A stretch of DNA of 45,534 bases from assembly GCA_035403465.1 (NCBI GenBank), contig DAONFG010000028.1, positions 1-45,534 on the forward strand, given 5' to 3'. The stretch's first letter is position 1. Each line of letters starts with the position of its first letter. The DNA comes from JAAYBQ01 sp035403465. GTDB taxonomy: Bacteria > Spirochaetota > UBA4802 > UBA5550. Of the stretch, positions 17,487 through 26,433 are shown piece after piece. The translations under genes and the position numbers were made by a program. Under the pieces are notes generated by a model. It saw only the letters and a list, made by a program, of their open reading frames with translations. It searched no databases and had not been told where the DNA came from.

Positions 17487-18657
17487 TCTGTTTTTCCTGC
17501 CTGGAGAGCTCTCGGAATATTTTCATATATTCCATGGCTACTTTATCGGCGTAGTAGTCCCTTATTCTTTTCTTATTATTTAAAGAACATTTTTTGTAAA
17601 GGTTTTTATCCTTAACAAATTTCATAATTGCGCTGCTGCATGCCTTTACATCTCCCACATTTATCAGTATGGCATTTTCATTCTGCTTAAGCAGGTCTGT
17701 CTGCCCGCCATAATTTGTTGCCACAACCGGAAGTCCTGCATGCATTGCCTCCATAAAAACAATCCCGAATCCTTCATGCAGGGATGTGAGAACAAAGAGA
17801 TCAGACATTGAGAGATACGCGTACTTATCATCTTCTGTAATATAACCAAGAAATGAAACACGTTGTTCCAGACCCTTATCCACGACTATTCCCTGTAGAT
17901 AATCCTTTTCAGGACCATCCCCGGCGATTAACAACTTAATCTTTTTTTCTTTTATTTCAGATAACGCAAACAAAAGAGTATCTATTGACTTACGCTTGAT
18001 TAACCTGCCGATTGTTATAAGGTAAAAAACATCATTTTCAAGCCTGAGCGATTTTCTCGAAACTCTGGCTTTTACCGGCGGATGGAACGCAAGGGGTATT
18101 ATTCCAACTTCTTTGTTCGGGTTATAATAGCTGAGTGTATTATCCCTGGTGTTTGTGGATTGCGCTATTAACCGGTCAGCCCTGTTAAGGATAAACCGTA
18201 CCACCCTGCTGAATATGAAGCTGTCGTGAGGGGACATTTTTTTACTCGGATCATAGATGTCACCGCCATGGAGAGACAGGACATTGGGAATGCTGAACAA
18301 TTTTGCAAGGATGTAACCCAGCGGACCTGAGGGCACGGCAAAATGGGTATTTATTACATCGTACCTGTTTTTGCGGCATAACCTGATGCCCTGTATAAAA
18401 CCTGTAAAAATATACGAAAGCATTGAGATAAAAGTTGCCGCATCTCTTGATTTCCTGAAAAATATCCTTGCCCTGTGAATATTAATTCCATTTACCTTTT
18501 CATAAGCGGGAAGCCCCTTGAATCCTGACGTAAGTACATCAACCTGGCCATGTTTAATCCATTCAACAGCCAGGTCATAAGTTGCCACACCGCCACCTCC
18601 TCCAAGAGGCGGAAACTCGTAATTTACAATAAGTATCTTCAGATTATCTTTTTTCAT
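17458..18657 (-). CDS. Glycosyltransferase family 4 (GT-B fold)
   Basis: This is a retaining GT4-type enzyme of 399 residues. The N-terminal domain opens with NYEFPPLGGGGGVATYDLA, the usual glycine loop. The C-terminal domain has LITIGRLIKRKSIDTLL, a GDGPEKDYL motif and the E-x7-E region LHEGFGIVFMEAMHAGLPVVAT. It would transfer a sugar from a nucleotide donor to a cell-surface glycan or lipid in the cytoplasm; donor and acceptor are unknown. It leads the gene pair with the atypical regulator. Confidence 0.9.
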   Translation of the reverse strand: MKKDNLKILIVNYEFPPLGGGGGVATYDLAVEWIKHGQVDVLTSGFKGLPAYEKVNGINIHRARIFFRKSRDAATFISMLSYIFTGFIQGIRLCRKNRYDVINTHFAVPSGPLGYILAKLFSIPNVLSLHGGDIYDPSKKMSPHDSFIFSRVVRFILNRADRLIAQSTNTRDNTLSYYNPNKEVGIIPLAFHPPVKARVSRKSLRLENDVFYLITIGRLIKRKSIDTLLFALSEIKEKKIKLLIAGDGPEKDYLQGIVVDKGLEQRVSFLGYITEDDKYAYLSMSDLFVLTSLHEGFGIVFMEAMHAGLPVVATNYGGQTDLLKQNENAILINVGDVKACSSAIMKFVKDKNLYKKCSLNNKKRIRDYYADKVAMEYMKIFRELSRQEKQSEYRTNNQK

Positions 18658-18667
18658 CCAGTATCCT

Positions 18668-18686
18668 TAACCAGTCGTTCTGGTTA
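18668..18686 (-). other. Hairpin next to the glycosyltransferase ribosome binding site
   Basis: A perfect 7-bp inverted repeat (TAACCAG / CTGGTTA with a 5-base loop) ends about 10 bases before the ATG at 18657, just ahead of AAGGA. In the transcript it would lie beside the ribosome binding site and could tune translation. It could also be chance. Confidence 0.4.
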
Positions 18687-18714
18687 GTTTTTCATAACAT
18701 TCACGGTATGAAGC

Positions 18715-18744
18715 AATAAACCATGAATATCATAAAACTTTCAA
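18715..18744 (-). promoter_or_regulatory. Possible sigma70-type promoter of the glycosyltransferase gene
   Basis: On the minus strand TTGAAA (18744-18739) and TTTATT (18720-18715) are separated by 18 bases. Each differs from consensus at two positions. The region is the divergent intergenic stretch where such a promoter is expected. Confidence 0.4.
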
Positions 18745-18800
18745 TTAAAAACAGACATGTTAAGCAAAAAAACTGTCATGAGCAGTTTTTTAATTGCGAT

Positions 18801-18829
18801 TTGCGGAATTAAACCGAAATCTATATTAT
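18801..18829 (+). promoter_or_regulatory. Possible sigma70-type promoter of the TPR-Nudix operon
   Basis: TTGCGG (18801-18806) and TATTAT (18824-18829) have a 17-base spacer. Predicted start is near 18836, about 75 bases before the ATG at 18911. The -10 is good and the -35 has two mismatches. Confidence 0.5.
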
Positions 18830-18910
18830 ATGCTGATTGTATTAAAACCGGGTTTAGAAAGCAGCCATCATGGTTCACATTGAAAGGCTGGTACCTTCCG
18901 GGAAGACATT

Positions 18911-19816
18911 ATGAATATAATTTTTAAAAAAAAGAAAGGTGCAAAATCCTGCAACCCGATCGATCCTTCGGCGGCATTCCGCAGGGCAAGGCGTCTTTTC
19001 AGGCGCAACAGGCTCCATGAATCCGAAACGCTTATTCTCAAGTTGAAACATCACGGTTACGATTCCCACGAACTGGAACTGCTGCTTGCACGGGTTTATG
19101 ATAAAATGTCATTCCTCACTTCAGAAGTAGAATACGAGGTTAAAGCTGAAGAATCATATAATGAAATTATTGATTATTGCAGGAAGAAGAAACTTGTTAA
19201 AAAAGCAGGTAAATTAAAGAACAGGATGCTTAACCGTATAGCGCTGCTCGATGACAGTGAACACAGGGCGCATCACAAGGCTGATGAATTTTCAAAAAAT
19301 GAACCGCAGTCTCCGAAAGCGTGGTTCATTCTGGGCGCCAATTTTTCAGCATTCAAGGATCCGAAGTTTGTAATTAACGCATTCGAAAATGCAGTGACGC
19401 TTCATGAAAACTATATACAGGCGCTGTTCAGGATCGGGTATATCTACCAGTATAACCTGAATGATTCTGCAAAAGCAATGAGCTACTATCTCAGGCTCAT
19501 CAGGATTCCGCCATATGAAGATACAATGGAACCTGAATCTGCAAATGTACGTACAATACTTGATGCGTGCAACGAACTCACAGAGATATATTCAGCCATG
19601 GGTAAATATGAAAAAATACTCTCTGTATATGACCATGTTATAAAAATCTACCGTACTTACGCGGACATCTGCACTCCTCATAATATTAAAAAAACTCTCA
19701 CCAGCACGCGTTCAGCAGCATTGAAACTCAACAGATACCCTGCTCTGCTCAGGTACAGCAGGGAGAACCACCGCATAGAATTCGAAGAGCTGCTTGCTGA
19801 ACTTGGTATAATTTGA
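18911..19816 (+). CDS. TPR-like repeat protein of unknown function
   Basis: The 301-residue protein starts with a very basic stretch (MNIIFKKKKG) and has no signal peptide. Helical pairs follow; the clearest TPR-like units are around residues 135-200 (SPKAWFILGANFSAFKDPKFVINAF, then ALFRIGYIYQ) and about 215-250 (ACNELTEIYSAMGKYEKILSVYDHV). It is probably a cytoplasmic scaffold. The next gene begins on the base after its stop, so the two are likely made together. Confidence 0.7.
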   Translation: MNIIFKKKKGAKSCNPIDPSAAFRRARRLFRRNRLHESETLILKLKHHGYDSHELELLLARVYDKMSFLTSEVEYEVKAEESYNEIIDYCRKKKLVKKAGKLKNRMLNRIALLDDSEHRAHHKADEFSKNEPQSPKAWFILGANFSAFKDPKFVINAFENAVTLHENYIQALFRIGYIYQYNLNDSAKAMSYYLRLIRIPPYEDTMEPESANVRTILDACNELTEIYSAMGKYEKILSVYDHVIKIYRTYADICTPHNIKKTLTSTRSAALKLNRYPALLRYSRENHRIEFEELLAELGII

Positions 19817-20521
19817 ATGTTCGCTAAACCGAGAAAAGCTGCCACAATAGCAATTGTACGGAGAGGATTTCCTGAACCGGAAGTACTCATGATGAAACGC
19901 GGTGCATCAGACAGGTTTCTCCCTTCATTCTATGTTTTCCCCGGCGGAGCAGTGGACCCGCAGGATAAATACGCCGGGGAAATGCCGGTAAATTTGTACA
20001 CGGGAATCACCTCACCTGATGAAAGGAACAGTCTCATTACACACATAATCGCCGGAATCCGCGAAGCATTCGAAGAGGCCGGGATACTCCTTGCACGCGA
20101 CAGCAAGGGTTTCATCCCTGAATCTGATGAATCCATGTTCAGTGCATTCAGAAAACAGGTTTTTCGTGGTGAGTTAAAATTTTCTGATTTCCTTGAGGAC
20201 CAGGGGCTGGTTCCCGCATTTGACTGCTTGCATTACCTTGAGAGGTGGATCACACCGGTATATTCTCCTATACGGTACGATGCAAGGTTCTTTGCAGCGT
20301 TATGCCCGGGAAACCAGCATGTATCCCATGACGGAGACGAGCTTGTGGAAAGTCTCTGGATTACACCACGTGAAGCCCTGAAAATGCACAAATCGGGAAA
20401 GATGAGGATGGTTCTCCCGACATCGGAAACCCTTGTTTTTTTATCGCGCTTCAACACCGCTGATGAACTTTTTTCAAGCCTTGAACAGAAAGAGAAAGAT
20501 TCGCCATTGAAGAGTTTCTGA
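19817..20521 (+). CDS. Nudix hydrolase, NUDT19/NUDT7-like (possible CoA-ester pyrophosphatase)
   Basis: The Nudix box is split in the way seen in the NUDT19 family: the opening FVFPGG-like segment (YVFPGGAVDP, about residues 40-49) is separated by about 40 residues from the REAFEEAGILL half that carries the metal-binding glutamates. It begins KAATIAIVRRG and includes VLMMKRG. Relatives cut CoA and acyl-CoA to 3',5'-ADP and phosphopantetheine derivatives. That activity is inferred from architecture only. It lies directly after the TPR gene with no gap. Confidence 0.8.
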   Translation: MFAKPRKAATIAIVRRGFPEPEVLMMKRGASDRFLPSFYVFPGGAVDPQDKYAGEMPVNLYTGITSPDERNSLITHIIAGIREAFEEAGILLARDSKGFIPESDESMFSAFRKQVFRGELKFSDFLEDQGLVPAFDCLHYLERWITPVYSPIRYDARFFAALCPGNQHVSHDGDELVESLWITPREALKMHKSGKMRMVLPTSETLVFLSRFNTADELFSSLEQKEKDSPLKSF

Positions 20522-20767
20522 AATCTCTGAACATTTTGTCATATCCCGTGATTTTTTTATTGTGATAAGAATTGACTTTAATGAATATGACAATAATCTT
20601 TGGCGGATTTCCAATCCTGCTGGAAAATCATACAACTTATTGCAGATCTGGACTTTATGAAAAAGAGATACAAGGGAAATGCCTTTAACAGTCCCCTGCA
20701 GGATAATCTGCCCGCGGCGGGAAACAGTTCTCCGGTAAGTCAAAAAAAACATACAGAAGAGAGTACA

Positions 20768-23440
20768 ATGACAGACAAAACCAGTTTAAGAGACAGCATA
20801 GTCTATAATTCAGCCATGTTTCTTTTTTCATTCGCGGTAATGGCGCTTGAAACTTTATTTATGCATCAGCTGCTTATTATAACCAATTACCTGACTGCGA
20901 CTTTCGTTATCTCCCTTGCGATGCTCGGCATCGCATTCGGAAGCTTTATAAGTTTCTATATTGCACGGTTCAGGGGATTCTGGATTATACTGGTCGCGGC
21001 ATTGTTCTTTGCAGCTTCGATTCCACTCTCATACTATAACATTGTCCGGATCGGCGAATACGGATATCCCTATTTCCTGGTACTCCCCTTTTTCTTTGCT
21101 GCAATAATAATCTCGCTGCTCTTTTCAAAGGCAAATTCAAACAAGATATATTTTGCCAACCTGATTGCATCCGCTGCGGGTGTGATCTTCCCGATATTTA
21201 CTGTAAGCTCAATCAAGTCAGAAAATACACTGATCGTAATCATGTTCATTCCTGCCGTTGCAATATTCATGCTTGTATTCGCGTTCAGGAATATATTCCT
21301 CAAAATTATACCTCTTGTTATTTCAATAGCCCTGGCTTTCTGTTCATGGTACTTTCTGTCTGCGAACCTCAAGCTGCCTGAAAAGCTTTCAAAACAGGAA
21401 TATGAGCAGAAGATAATGCCCGCGGTAAAGTTCAAATTCGACAGGGACTTCATGCTGTCCAGGTACAAACTCCAGGGTGATGATTATATATTCAGCGGTT
21501 CCAATTATGAAAAGAAGAGGGCGAAATACGTACTGAACGATATAGGTTACGGAATGAGCGATGACCCGGAGACCGTTGCATACTGGAAAAACCTGGACAT
21601 AAACTACAAGATCAAATGCGACGACCTGAACAGGATCAATCCCATAAAACAGTGGTGCGCCCACATGCACAACTGGAACTGGAAAATGGTCCTTTCCGAA
21701 GATGATCTCATGGGCAAGATTGACCTCTTTGCAGTCAATGATGACAATATATTCTTCTGCACAAACGCTATCCCGCTTGATACTGTAGACAAGGGAAACG
21801 GAACATACTATGATCCCCGCGTCCCGCATATTGAAAATCCTAAAATATTTATAATCGGTCTTTCGTACGACGGTATAGTTAAATCAGCAAAAAGACAGCC
21901 CGGCGGAAAGGTATCTGGTGTTGAATTTTCACCGATCATCATGAGAATTATGATGGAGAATAACCGTGAAGGATATTTCTCGCAGTTTGCCAGCTACCCG
22001 TATAAGGATGTCGAAGCACACGAAGCAGAAGGACGCTACTTTCTGCAGAGCAACAACGAAGTGTATGACATGATCACACTTATGAACCTGCACTATGAAT
22101 ACACAGCGATAGCAACGCTTGCTCCGGAATTTCTTCATACGGTAGAGGCGCTTGACATGATGCTGGGCAAACTTTCCGACAAGGGAATGCTTGTCTACGA
22201 GGAGATAATCGAAACCAAGCGCGGACGATTCGCTTTTTATAAATTCCTGAACACAATCAAAAAAACACTCACAGATATGGGAGTAAAGGATCCATCGCAG
22301 CATGTGATAGTCTACTCATGGGACTTCTGGGGCAAGAACAAGCAGTTCCAGACCGTACTCATAAAGAGAGCGCCGTTTACACAGAAAGAACTTGCAACAT
22401 TCGCCAGCTACCATGCAGTAATTGCCCCAAAGTACGGTTCAGAGATATTCGTACATCCCGTGATAAGGTCTAACCATAAATTCGAACAGTACTTTAAGTC
22501 AACAGAACCGAAGTATTATGAAAAGGATTATCCCGACGGTATAACAAAAAAAGAACTCTACACAGACATAATCGAAAAACTCGACAATGCGGCTGACAAA
22601 ACATGGATCGAGAACCTCTACTCATACAATAAAACTTTCAGCAAGTATTACCTAAAGAAAAAGACAATGACCCAGGCAGACAACACCCGCCTTGAAACGC
22701 TTTTGTCTAAAGCATCATTTCCTTATGAGATTGACCTCTCCCCGACGACAGACGACAAACCCTTCCCGTTTAACATTTATGTGAACAAAAAAGAGGTCAG
22801 CGACTTCTTTAACATCATCCTTAAACTGGCTTCAATTCTTCTGATACCCATACTTCTACTTTTTGCATTTAAGTACAGGTCAAACAAGATGAGGCTCATG
22901 GGGCATACTGTTTTCTTCGGGCTGCTTGGTTTCGGATTTATGATGATCGAACTTGTTCTTATGCAGAAATACCAGAGGTTCATAGGCTCACCTATCTATT
23001 CAACGATGGTCATCCTTGGCGGACTGCTCCTCTTCAGCGGACTTGGAAGTTTCATCAGCAGAAATTTCAGCCGCAGGGTTCTTATAATTTGTGTCGCGAT
23101 CATACCTGTCATGATTCTCTTCCAGACATTTTTTCTGGATGGACTGTTTATCATGTTCGCTAAATTCAGCTTTACTGCAAAACTGTTCATTTCTTCCGGA
23201 CTCATCTTTCCCCTGGCATTCTTCATGGGTATGCCCTTCCCCCATGCCCTTGAGCAGATCAAGAAGGATATATCGAATGAATATGCAACGCTCATGTTTG
23301 GAGTTAACGGTGCACTCGCGACAATAGGTGTTTCGCTCTCCTACCTTCTTAATGTAACGTACGGCATGAGCACAACACTGCTCCTTGGCTTTGCCACATA
23401 CCTTGCTGCACTTGTACTCTTCATAATTATTAAAAAATGA
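20768..23440 (+). CDS. Large membrane protein with an internal spermidine-synthase-like (SAM-fold) domain
   Basis: The start at 20768 (MTDKTSLRDSIVYN) begins just before the first helix; the open frame upstream to 20600 has a non-membrane, polar composition, and an ATG at 20657 is an alternative. About six to seven membrane helices lie in residues 10-215. A soluble part of about 480 residues follows, holding a Rossmann-like segment (KIFIIGLSYDGIV, then VSGVEFSP) and a TTDDKPFPFN motif typical of membrane-fused spermidine synthases. Another block of six or so helices closes the protein (about 720-890). Key aminopropyl-transfer residues are not obvious, so polyamine synthesis should not be assumed. 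The next gene overlaps by 4 bases. Confidence 0.75.
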   Translation: MTDKTSLRDSIVYNSAMFLFSFAVMALETLFMHQLLIITNYLTATFVISLAMLGIAFGSFISFYIARFRGFWIILVAALFFAASIPLSYYNIVRIGEYGYPYFLVLPFFFAAIIISLLFSKANSNKIYFANLIASAAGVIFPIFTVSSIKSENTLIVIMFIPAVAIFMLVFAFRNIFLKIIPLVISIALAFCSWYFLSANLKLPEKLSKQEYEQKIMPAVKFKFDRDFMLSRYKLQGDDYIFSGSNYEKKRAKYVLNDIGYGMSDDPETVAYWKNLDINYKIKCDDLNRINPIKQWCAHMHNWNWKMVLSEDDLMGKIDLFAVNDDNIFFCTNAIPLDTVDKGNGTYYDPRVPHIENPKIFIIGLSYDGIVKSAKRQPGGKVSGVEFSPIIMRIMMENNREGYFSQFASYPYKDVEAHEAEGRYFLQSNNEVYDMITLMNLHYEYTAIATLAPEFLHTVEALDMMLGKLSDKGMLVYEEIIETKRGRFAFYKFLNTIKKTLTDMGVKDPSQHVIVYSWDFWGKNKQFQTVLIKRAPFTQKELATFASYHAVIAPKYGSEIFVHPVIRSNHKFEQYFKSTEPKYYEKDYPDGITKKELYTDIIEKLDNAADKTWIENLYSYNKTFSKYYLKKKTMTQADNTRLETLLSKASFPYEIDLSPTTDDKPFPFNIYVNKKEVSDFFNIILKLASILLIPILLLFAFKYRSNKMRLMGHTVFFGLLGFGFMMIELVLMQKYQRFIGSPIYSTMVILGGLLLFSGLGSFISRNFSRRVLIICVAIIPVMILFQTFFLDGLFIMFAKFSFTAKLFISSGLIFPLAFFMGMPFPHALEQIKKDISNEYATLMFGVNGALATIGVSLSYLLNVTYGMSTTLLLGFATYLAALVLFIIIKK

Positions 23441-24255
23441 AAATTTTTCACAACATGACAATTCTCCTCCGCCATTTAATGACAGGCGGGGGACTTGTTT
23501 CATCCCTGCTCCTGATTATATTATTAACAGGCTGCGGCATGAGTACACCTGAAATAAAAATATTCGCGGTAAAATACGGGGAATCGTTATTCCCTGAAAA
23601 GTACATGTACCGCAACAGCAGTTCAGGCAAAGATTCACAGTTCACCTGGCTTTGTTACTATGTTGAATACGGCAGACGGAAAATACTCATAGATACCGGA
23701 TTCATCAATCCATCATACATAAAAATGTTCCATATCAGGAATTACACACGACCTGCAGATATCCTGAGGCAGAATGGAATTCAGCCTGAATCTATCACAG
23801 ACATTATAATAACTCACGGCCACTTTGACCATGCAGGAGGCATCACAGATTTCCCCTCTGCGCGAATAATTATTTCGTCAACTGAACTTGAAGAGATAAA
23901 AAAAGGCAGGTACGGCAGCGAAATCCGCGAAGATTTTCTTAAACGCGGGGTGATTACTGAATTTTCGGATTCATTCAAACTTGACGGTATTTTTACTATA
24001 AAAAAAATCGGGGGACATTCTCCGGGATCATCTGTTGTTTATTTTGAATCAGGTAAAAACCGGTACTGTTTTACAGGCGATGAAGTATATTCAGAAAAAA
24101 GTCTGGTTGAAAAAATTCCGAACGGCTCAACAACTGATATAGAAAATAATACAAAATTTATAACCGGATATGATGCGAACTATATACCTCTTACATTTCA
24201 TAATCCTGAATTATCTGGAAAATCTGAACAGTTTATTGGAATCATAAAAAATTGA
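23437..24255 (+). CDS. Metallo-beta-lactamase-fold hydrolase, lipoprotein (lactonase-like)
   Basis: An N-terminal signal ends in LTGC (C33), a standard lipobox. The MBL fold shows THGHFDHAGG (H127, H129, D131, H132), a zinc-ligand His in GGHSPGS (H194), the bridging Asp in FTGDE (D215) and a final His (H255), so the di-zinc site is complete. The pattern is closest to the AHL-lactonase-like branch. It would act on an ester or lactone on the outer face of a membrane; the substrate is unknown. The ATG overlaps the stop of the membrane protein (ATGA). Confidence 0.85.
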   Translation: MKIFHNMTILLRHLMTGGGLVSSLLLIILLTGCGMSTPEIKIFAVKYGESLFPEKYMYRNSSSGKDSQFTWLCYYVEYGRRKILIDTGFINPSYIKMFHIRNYTRPADILRQNGIQPESITDIIITHGHFDHAGGITDFPSARIIISSTELEEIKKGRYGSEIREDFLKRGVITEFSDSFKLDGIFTIKKIGGHSPGSSVVYFESGKNRYCFTGDEVYSEKSLVEKIPNGSTTDIENNTKFITGYDANYIPLTFHNPELSGKSEQFIGIIKN

Positions 24256-24302
24256 TATAAGATGTACCATCGTTTCCCGCAAACCGACTTATTTTTATTT
24301 TC

Positions 24303-24331
24303 TTGACATAAACCTATATTATAAATAATAA
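24303..24331 (+). promoter_or_regulatory. Promoter of tRNA-Arg
   Basis: A perfect -35 (TTGACA, 24303-24308) is followed at 17 bases by TAATAA (24326-24331). The predicted start, near 24338, fits the tRNA 5' end at 24340. The -10 is imperfect in a very AT-rich stretch. Confidence 0.55.
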
Positions 24332-24339
24332 ACAGATAT

Positions 24340-24412
24340 GCGCCCGTAGCTCAGTGGATAGAGCGCCAGACTTCGAATCTGGGCGTCGCAGGTTCGACTC
24401 CTGCTGGGCGCG
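24340..24412 (+). tRNA. tRNA-Arg (anticodon TCG)
   Basis: A full cloverleaf can be drawn: acceptor GCGCCCG pairs with TGGGCGC (one G-T), the D arm is GCTC/GAGC, the anticodon stem is CCAGA/TCTGG with loop CTTCGAA, and the T arm is GCAGG TTCGACT CCTGC. The discriminator is G. CCA is not encoded. Confidence 0.95.
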
Positions 24413-24415
24413 CAT

Positions 24416-24444
24416 AACCCCTGAATATTTCAGGGGTTATTTAT
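24416..24444 (+). terminator. Rho-independent terminator after tRNA-Arg
   Basis: A 10-bp perfect stem (AACCCCTGAA / TTCAGGGGTT) with a 3-base loop is followed by ATTTATTTA. It sits 3 bases after the tRNA and should end that transcript. Confidence 0.8.
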
Positions 24445-24517
24445 TTACGGCAAATAACTTGCACTGCATTGCCCCTTGACCGGGTAAATTCCTGATAAAA
24501 GCATACAGGTGATTATT

Positions 24518-25141
24518 ATGAGTGAACGCGACAAATTACAGAAAAAATCAGGGGCGAAAGATTCCATCGGAGAAAGAATAAAAAATGATCCCGGGTTTGC
24601 ACTTCAGTTTGCCTCAGAAAACGGTGATATCAATCTCGCCAAAACAACACTTGAGAAGGGAAAAATTGATGTTAATTATACTGATCAATACGGTTTTACC
24701 CCTCTTTTTCGCGCAGTGATGAATAAGCAGAAAGAATTTATTTCGTTCCTGCTTGATAATGGAGCCGATCCCGATATACAGACACGGGAAGGATTTACAG
24801 CCCTGATGGCCGCAGCTGAATCCGGCGATAATGAAACATTGAAGATCCTGCTCTATCATAAAGCAAATCCGAACCTCAGAACCATTCAGGGCACAACATC
24901 ACTTCATATCGCAGCATCTTCAGGTCACCCGGAGACTATAAATCTTCTGCTTAAATCTGGTGCTGATGCGTCCATACGCGATAACACTGATATTAAAAAG
25001 GTACTTGAGCAGCAGACCGGTCATGAAATTTTTATGACAAGCGGTGACGAAAAAATGCTTAAAGGTCTCACAGCACTGGATGTGGCAAGAATGTGCGGAC
25101 ATACCAAAGCGGAAGAAATTTTAAGTAAAGTGAAACAGTAA
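24518..25141 (+). CDS. Ankyrin repeat protein
   Basis: The 207-residue protein has no signal peptide. At least four ankyrin repeats can be seen, for example NYTDQYGFTPLFRAVMNKQ, DIQTREGFTALMAAAESG and TIQGTTSLHIAASSGHPETI, with a final GLTALDVARMCGH unit after an unusual loop (about residues 155-175). The ATG at 24518 has AGGTGA upstream; a GTG three codons earlier is less likely. It is probably a cytoplasmic protein-binding scaffold. It stands between tRNA-Arg and the GH5 gene without clear functional link. Confidence 0.88.
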   Translation: MSERDKLQKKSGAKDSIGERIKNDPGFALQFASENGDINLAKTTLEKGKIDVNYTDQYGFTPLFRAVMNKQKEFISFLLDNGADPDIQTREGFTALMAAAESGDNETLKILLYHKANPNLRTIQGTTSLHIAASSGHPETINLLLKSGADASIRDNTDIKKVLEQQTGHEIFMTSGDEKMLKGLTALDVARMCGHTKAEEILSKVKQ

Positions 25142-25167
25142 TCCCCTTCAATCCCGGGAAAAGTCTG

Positions 25168-26433
25168 ATGGTGGATAGCAGCAATTTACATTTTGTTAAA
25201 GTTAAAGGCAACAGCTTTATACTGAATGAGAATACTTACTGTTTCATCGGTACAAATCTCTGGTATGGAATGAACCTCGGGTCACAGGGACCGGGCGGAA
25301 ACCGTGAACGGCTTGTTAAAGAACTTGATATCCTCCAATACCTTGGTATTACAAACCTGAGAATAATGGCAGGCTCTGAAGGCCCTGACTCAGAACCGTG
25401 GCGCATTATTCCCTCAATCCAGGCTTCACCCGGTGAATATAACCCTGAACTGCTGGATGGCCTTGATTTCCTGTTGAGCGAAATGGATAAGCGTAATATG
25501 AAAGCTGTGTTATGCCTGACCAATTTCTGGGAATGGTCCGGCGGCATGGCCCAGTATGTTTCATGGCATGGCGGGGGCCCGATTCCATATCCAAACATCA
25601 GGAAAGAATGGCGCACATTCCAGAAATACACTGCATGTTTTTTCTCAAACAGGGAATCCATAAACTGCCTTAATAACTATATCCGGTTACTTATAAACCG
25701 GATGAATAATTACACAAAGAAACTTTACAGGGATGATCCCGTTATCATGTCCTGGCAGCTTTGTAATGAAGCGCGCGGGATTCACAATGAATTCAGTTTC
25801 AACAGGTGGATTGATGAAACCGCCGCACTAATTAAAAGCCTGGATAAAAACCACCTTGTATCAACCGGCACAGAAGGGGAAACTCCATATAGACACGTTG
25901 GCCTTGACTTCATAAAGAACAATTCATACAGCAGCATTGATTATATGACCGCCCATCTCTGGGTACAGAACTGGAACATTTACAAACCTGAAAAACATCA
26001 TGAAACATTTAACGAGTCCATTAAATTCGCTATTAAATATATCGATGAACATATTGATAAAGCAGAGAGGCTGGGTAAACCTTTAGTTCTGGAAGAATTC
26101 GGTTTTCCCAGGGATAACGGATTGTACTCCCCGGATTCACCAACTGAATACAGGGATCAATTCTATGATACTATCTTTAAAAAAATAACAGGTGAAATTA
26201 CCATGGGCAGAACCGCGGGCTGTTTAAATTTCTGGGCATGGTCCGGCACGGGGCGACCTTCCGAACCGTACGGTTCTTACTGGCAGCCGGATTGTGACCT
26301 GCTCGGGGACCCGCCCCATGAACTGCAGGGATGGTATGGAGTCTACAACGGGGATACGACACTTGAAATTATAAAAAAATACAGCAGCATGTTTATTCGT
26401 CCTGCCAGACTGAATCCCCGAGAGATTCAATAA
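25168..26433 (+). CDS. Glycoside hydrolase family 5, mannanase-like, without signal peptide
   Basis: The TIM-barrel enzyme of 421 residues resembles GH5 subfamily 7-type beta-mannanases. The entry segment is FVKVKGNSFILNEN and then FIGTNLWYG. The acid/base Glu is in WQLCNEARG (E201), a conserved His in AHLW (H253), and the nucleophile in VLEEFGF (E300). No signal peptide is present, so it should act in the cytoplasm on imported oligosaccharides. Its 3' end overlaps the convergent CE2 esterase gene by 41 bases. Subfamily and substrate are inferred from motifs. Confidence 0.85.
   Translation: MVDSSNLHFVKVKGNSFILNENTYCFIGTNLWYGMNLGSQGPGGNRERLVKELDILQYLGITNLRIMAGSEGPDSEPWRIIPSIQASPGEYNPELLDGLDFLLSEMDKRNMKAVLCLTNFWEWSGGMAQYVSWHGGGPIPYPNIRKEWRTFQKYTACFFSNRESINCLNNYIRLLINRMNNYTKKLYRDDPVIMSWQLCNEARGIHNEFSFNRWIDETAALIKSLDKNHLVSTGTEGETPYRHVGLDFIKNNSYSSIDYMTAHLWVQNWNIYKPEKHHETFNESIKFAIKYIDEHIDKAERLGKPLVLEEFGFPRDNGLYSPDSPTEYRDQFYDTIFKKITGEITMGRTAGCLNFWAWSGTGRPSEPYGSYWQPDCDLLGDPPHELQGWYGVYNGDTTLEIIKKYSSMFIRPARLNPREIQ

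Noticed and set aside
20531..20543. A 13-base string (GAACATTTTGTCA) shared with the yejB promoter region near 16610
   Set aside because: In 45 kb of AT-rich DNA several such matches are expected by chance, and the two contexts differ in orientation relative to genes.
20600..20767. N-terminal extension of the spermidine-synthase-like protein from a TTG
   Set aside because: The extension is polar and unlike the family N-terminus. The ATG at 20768 directly precedes the first helix.
23000..23503. Minus-strand open frame of 167 codons, rich in Cys and Glu
   Set aside because: It is the shadow of the C-terminal membrane helices of the spermidine-synthase-like gene; its composition is what antisense of such helices gives.
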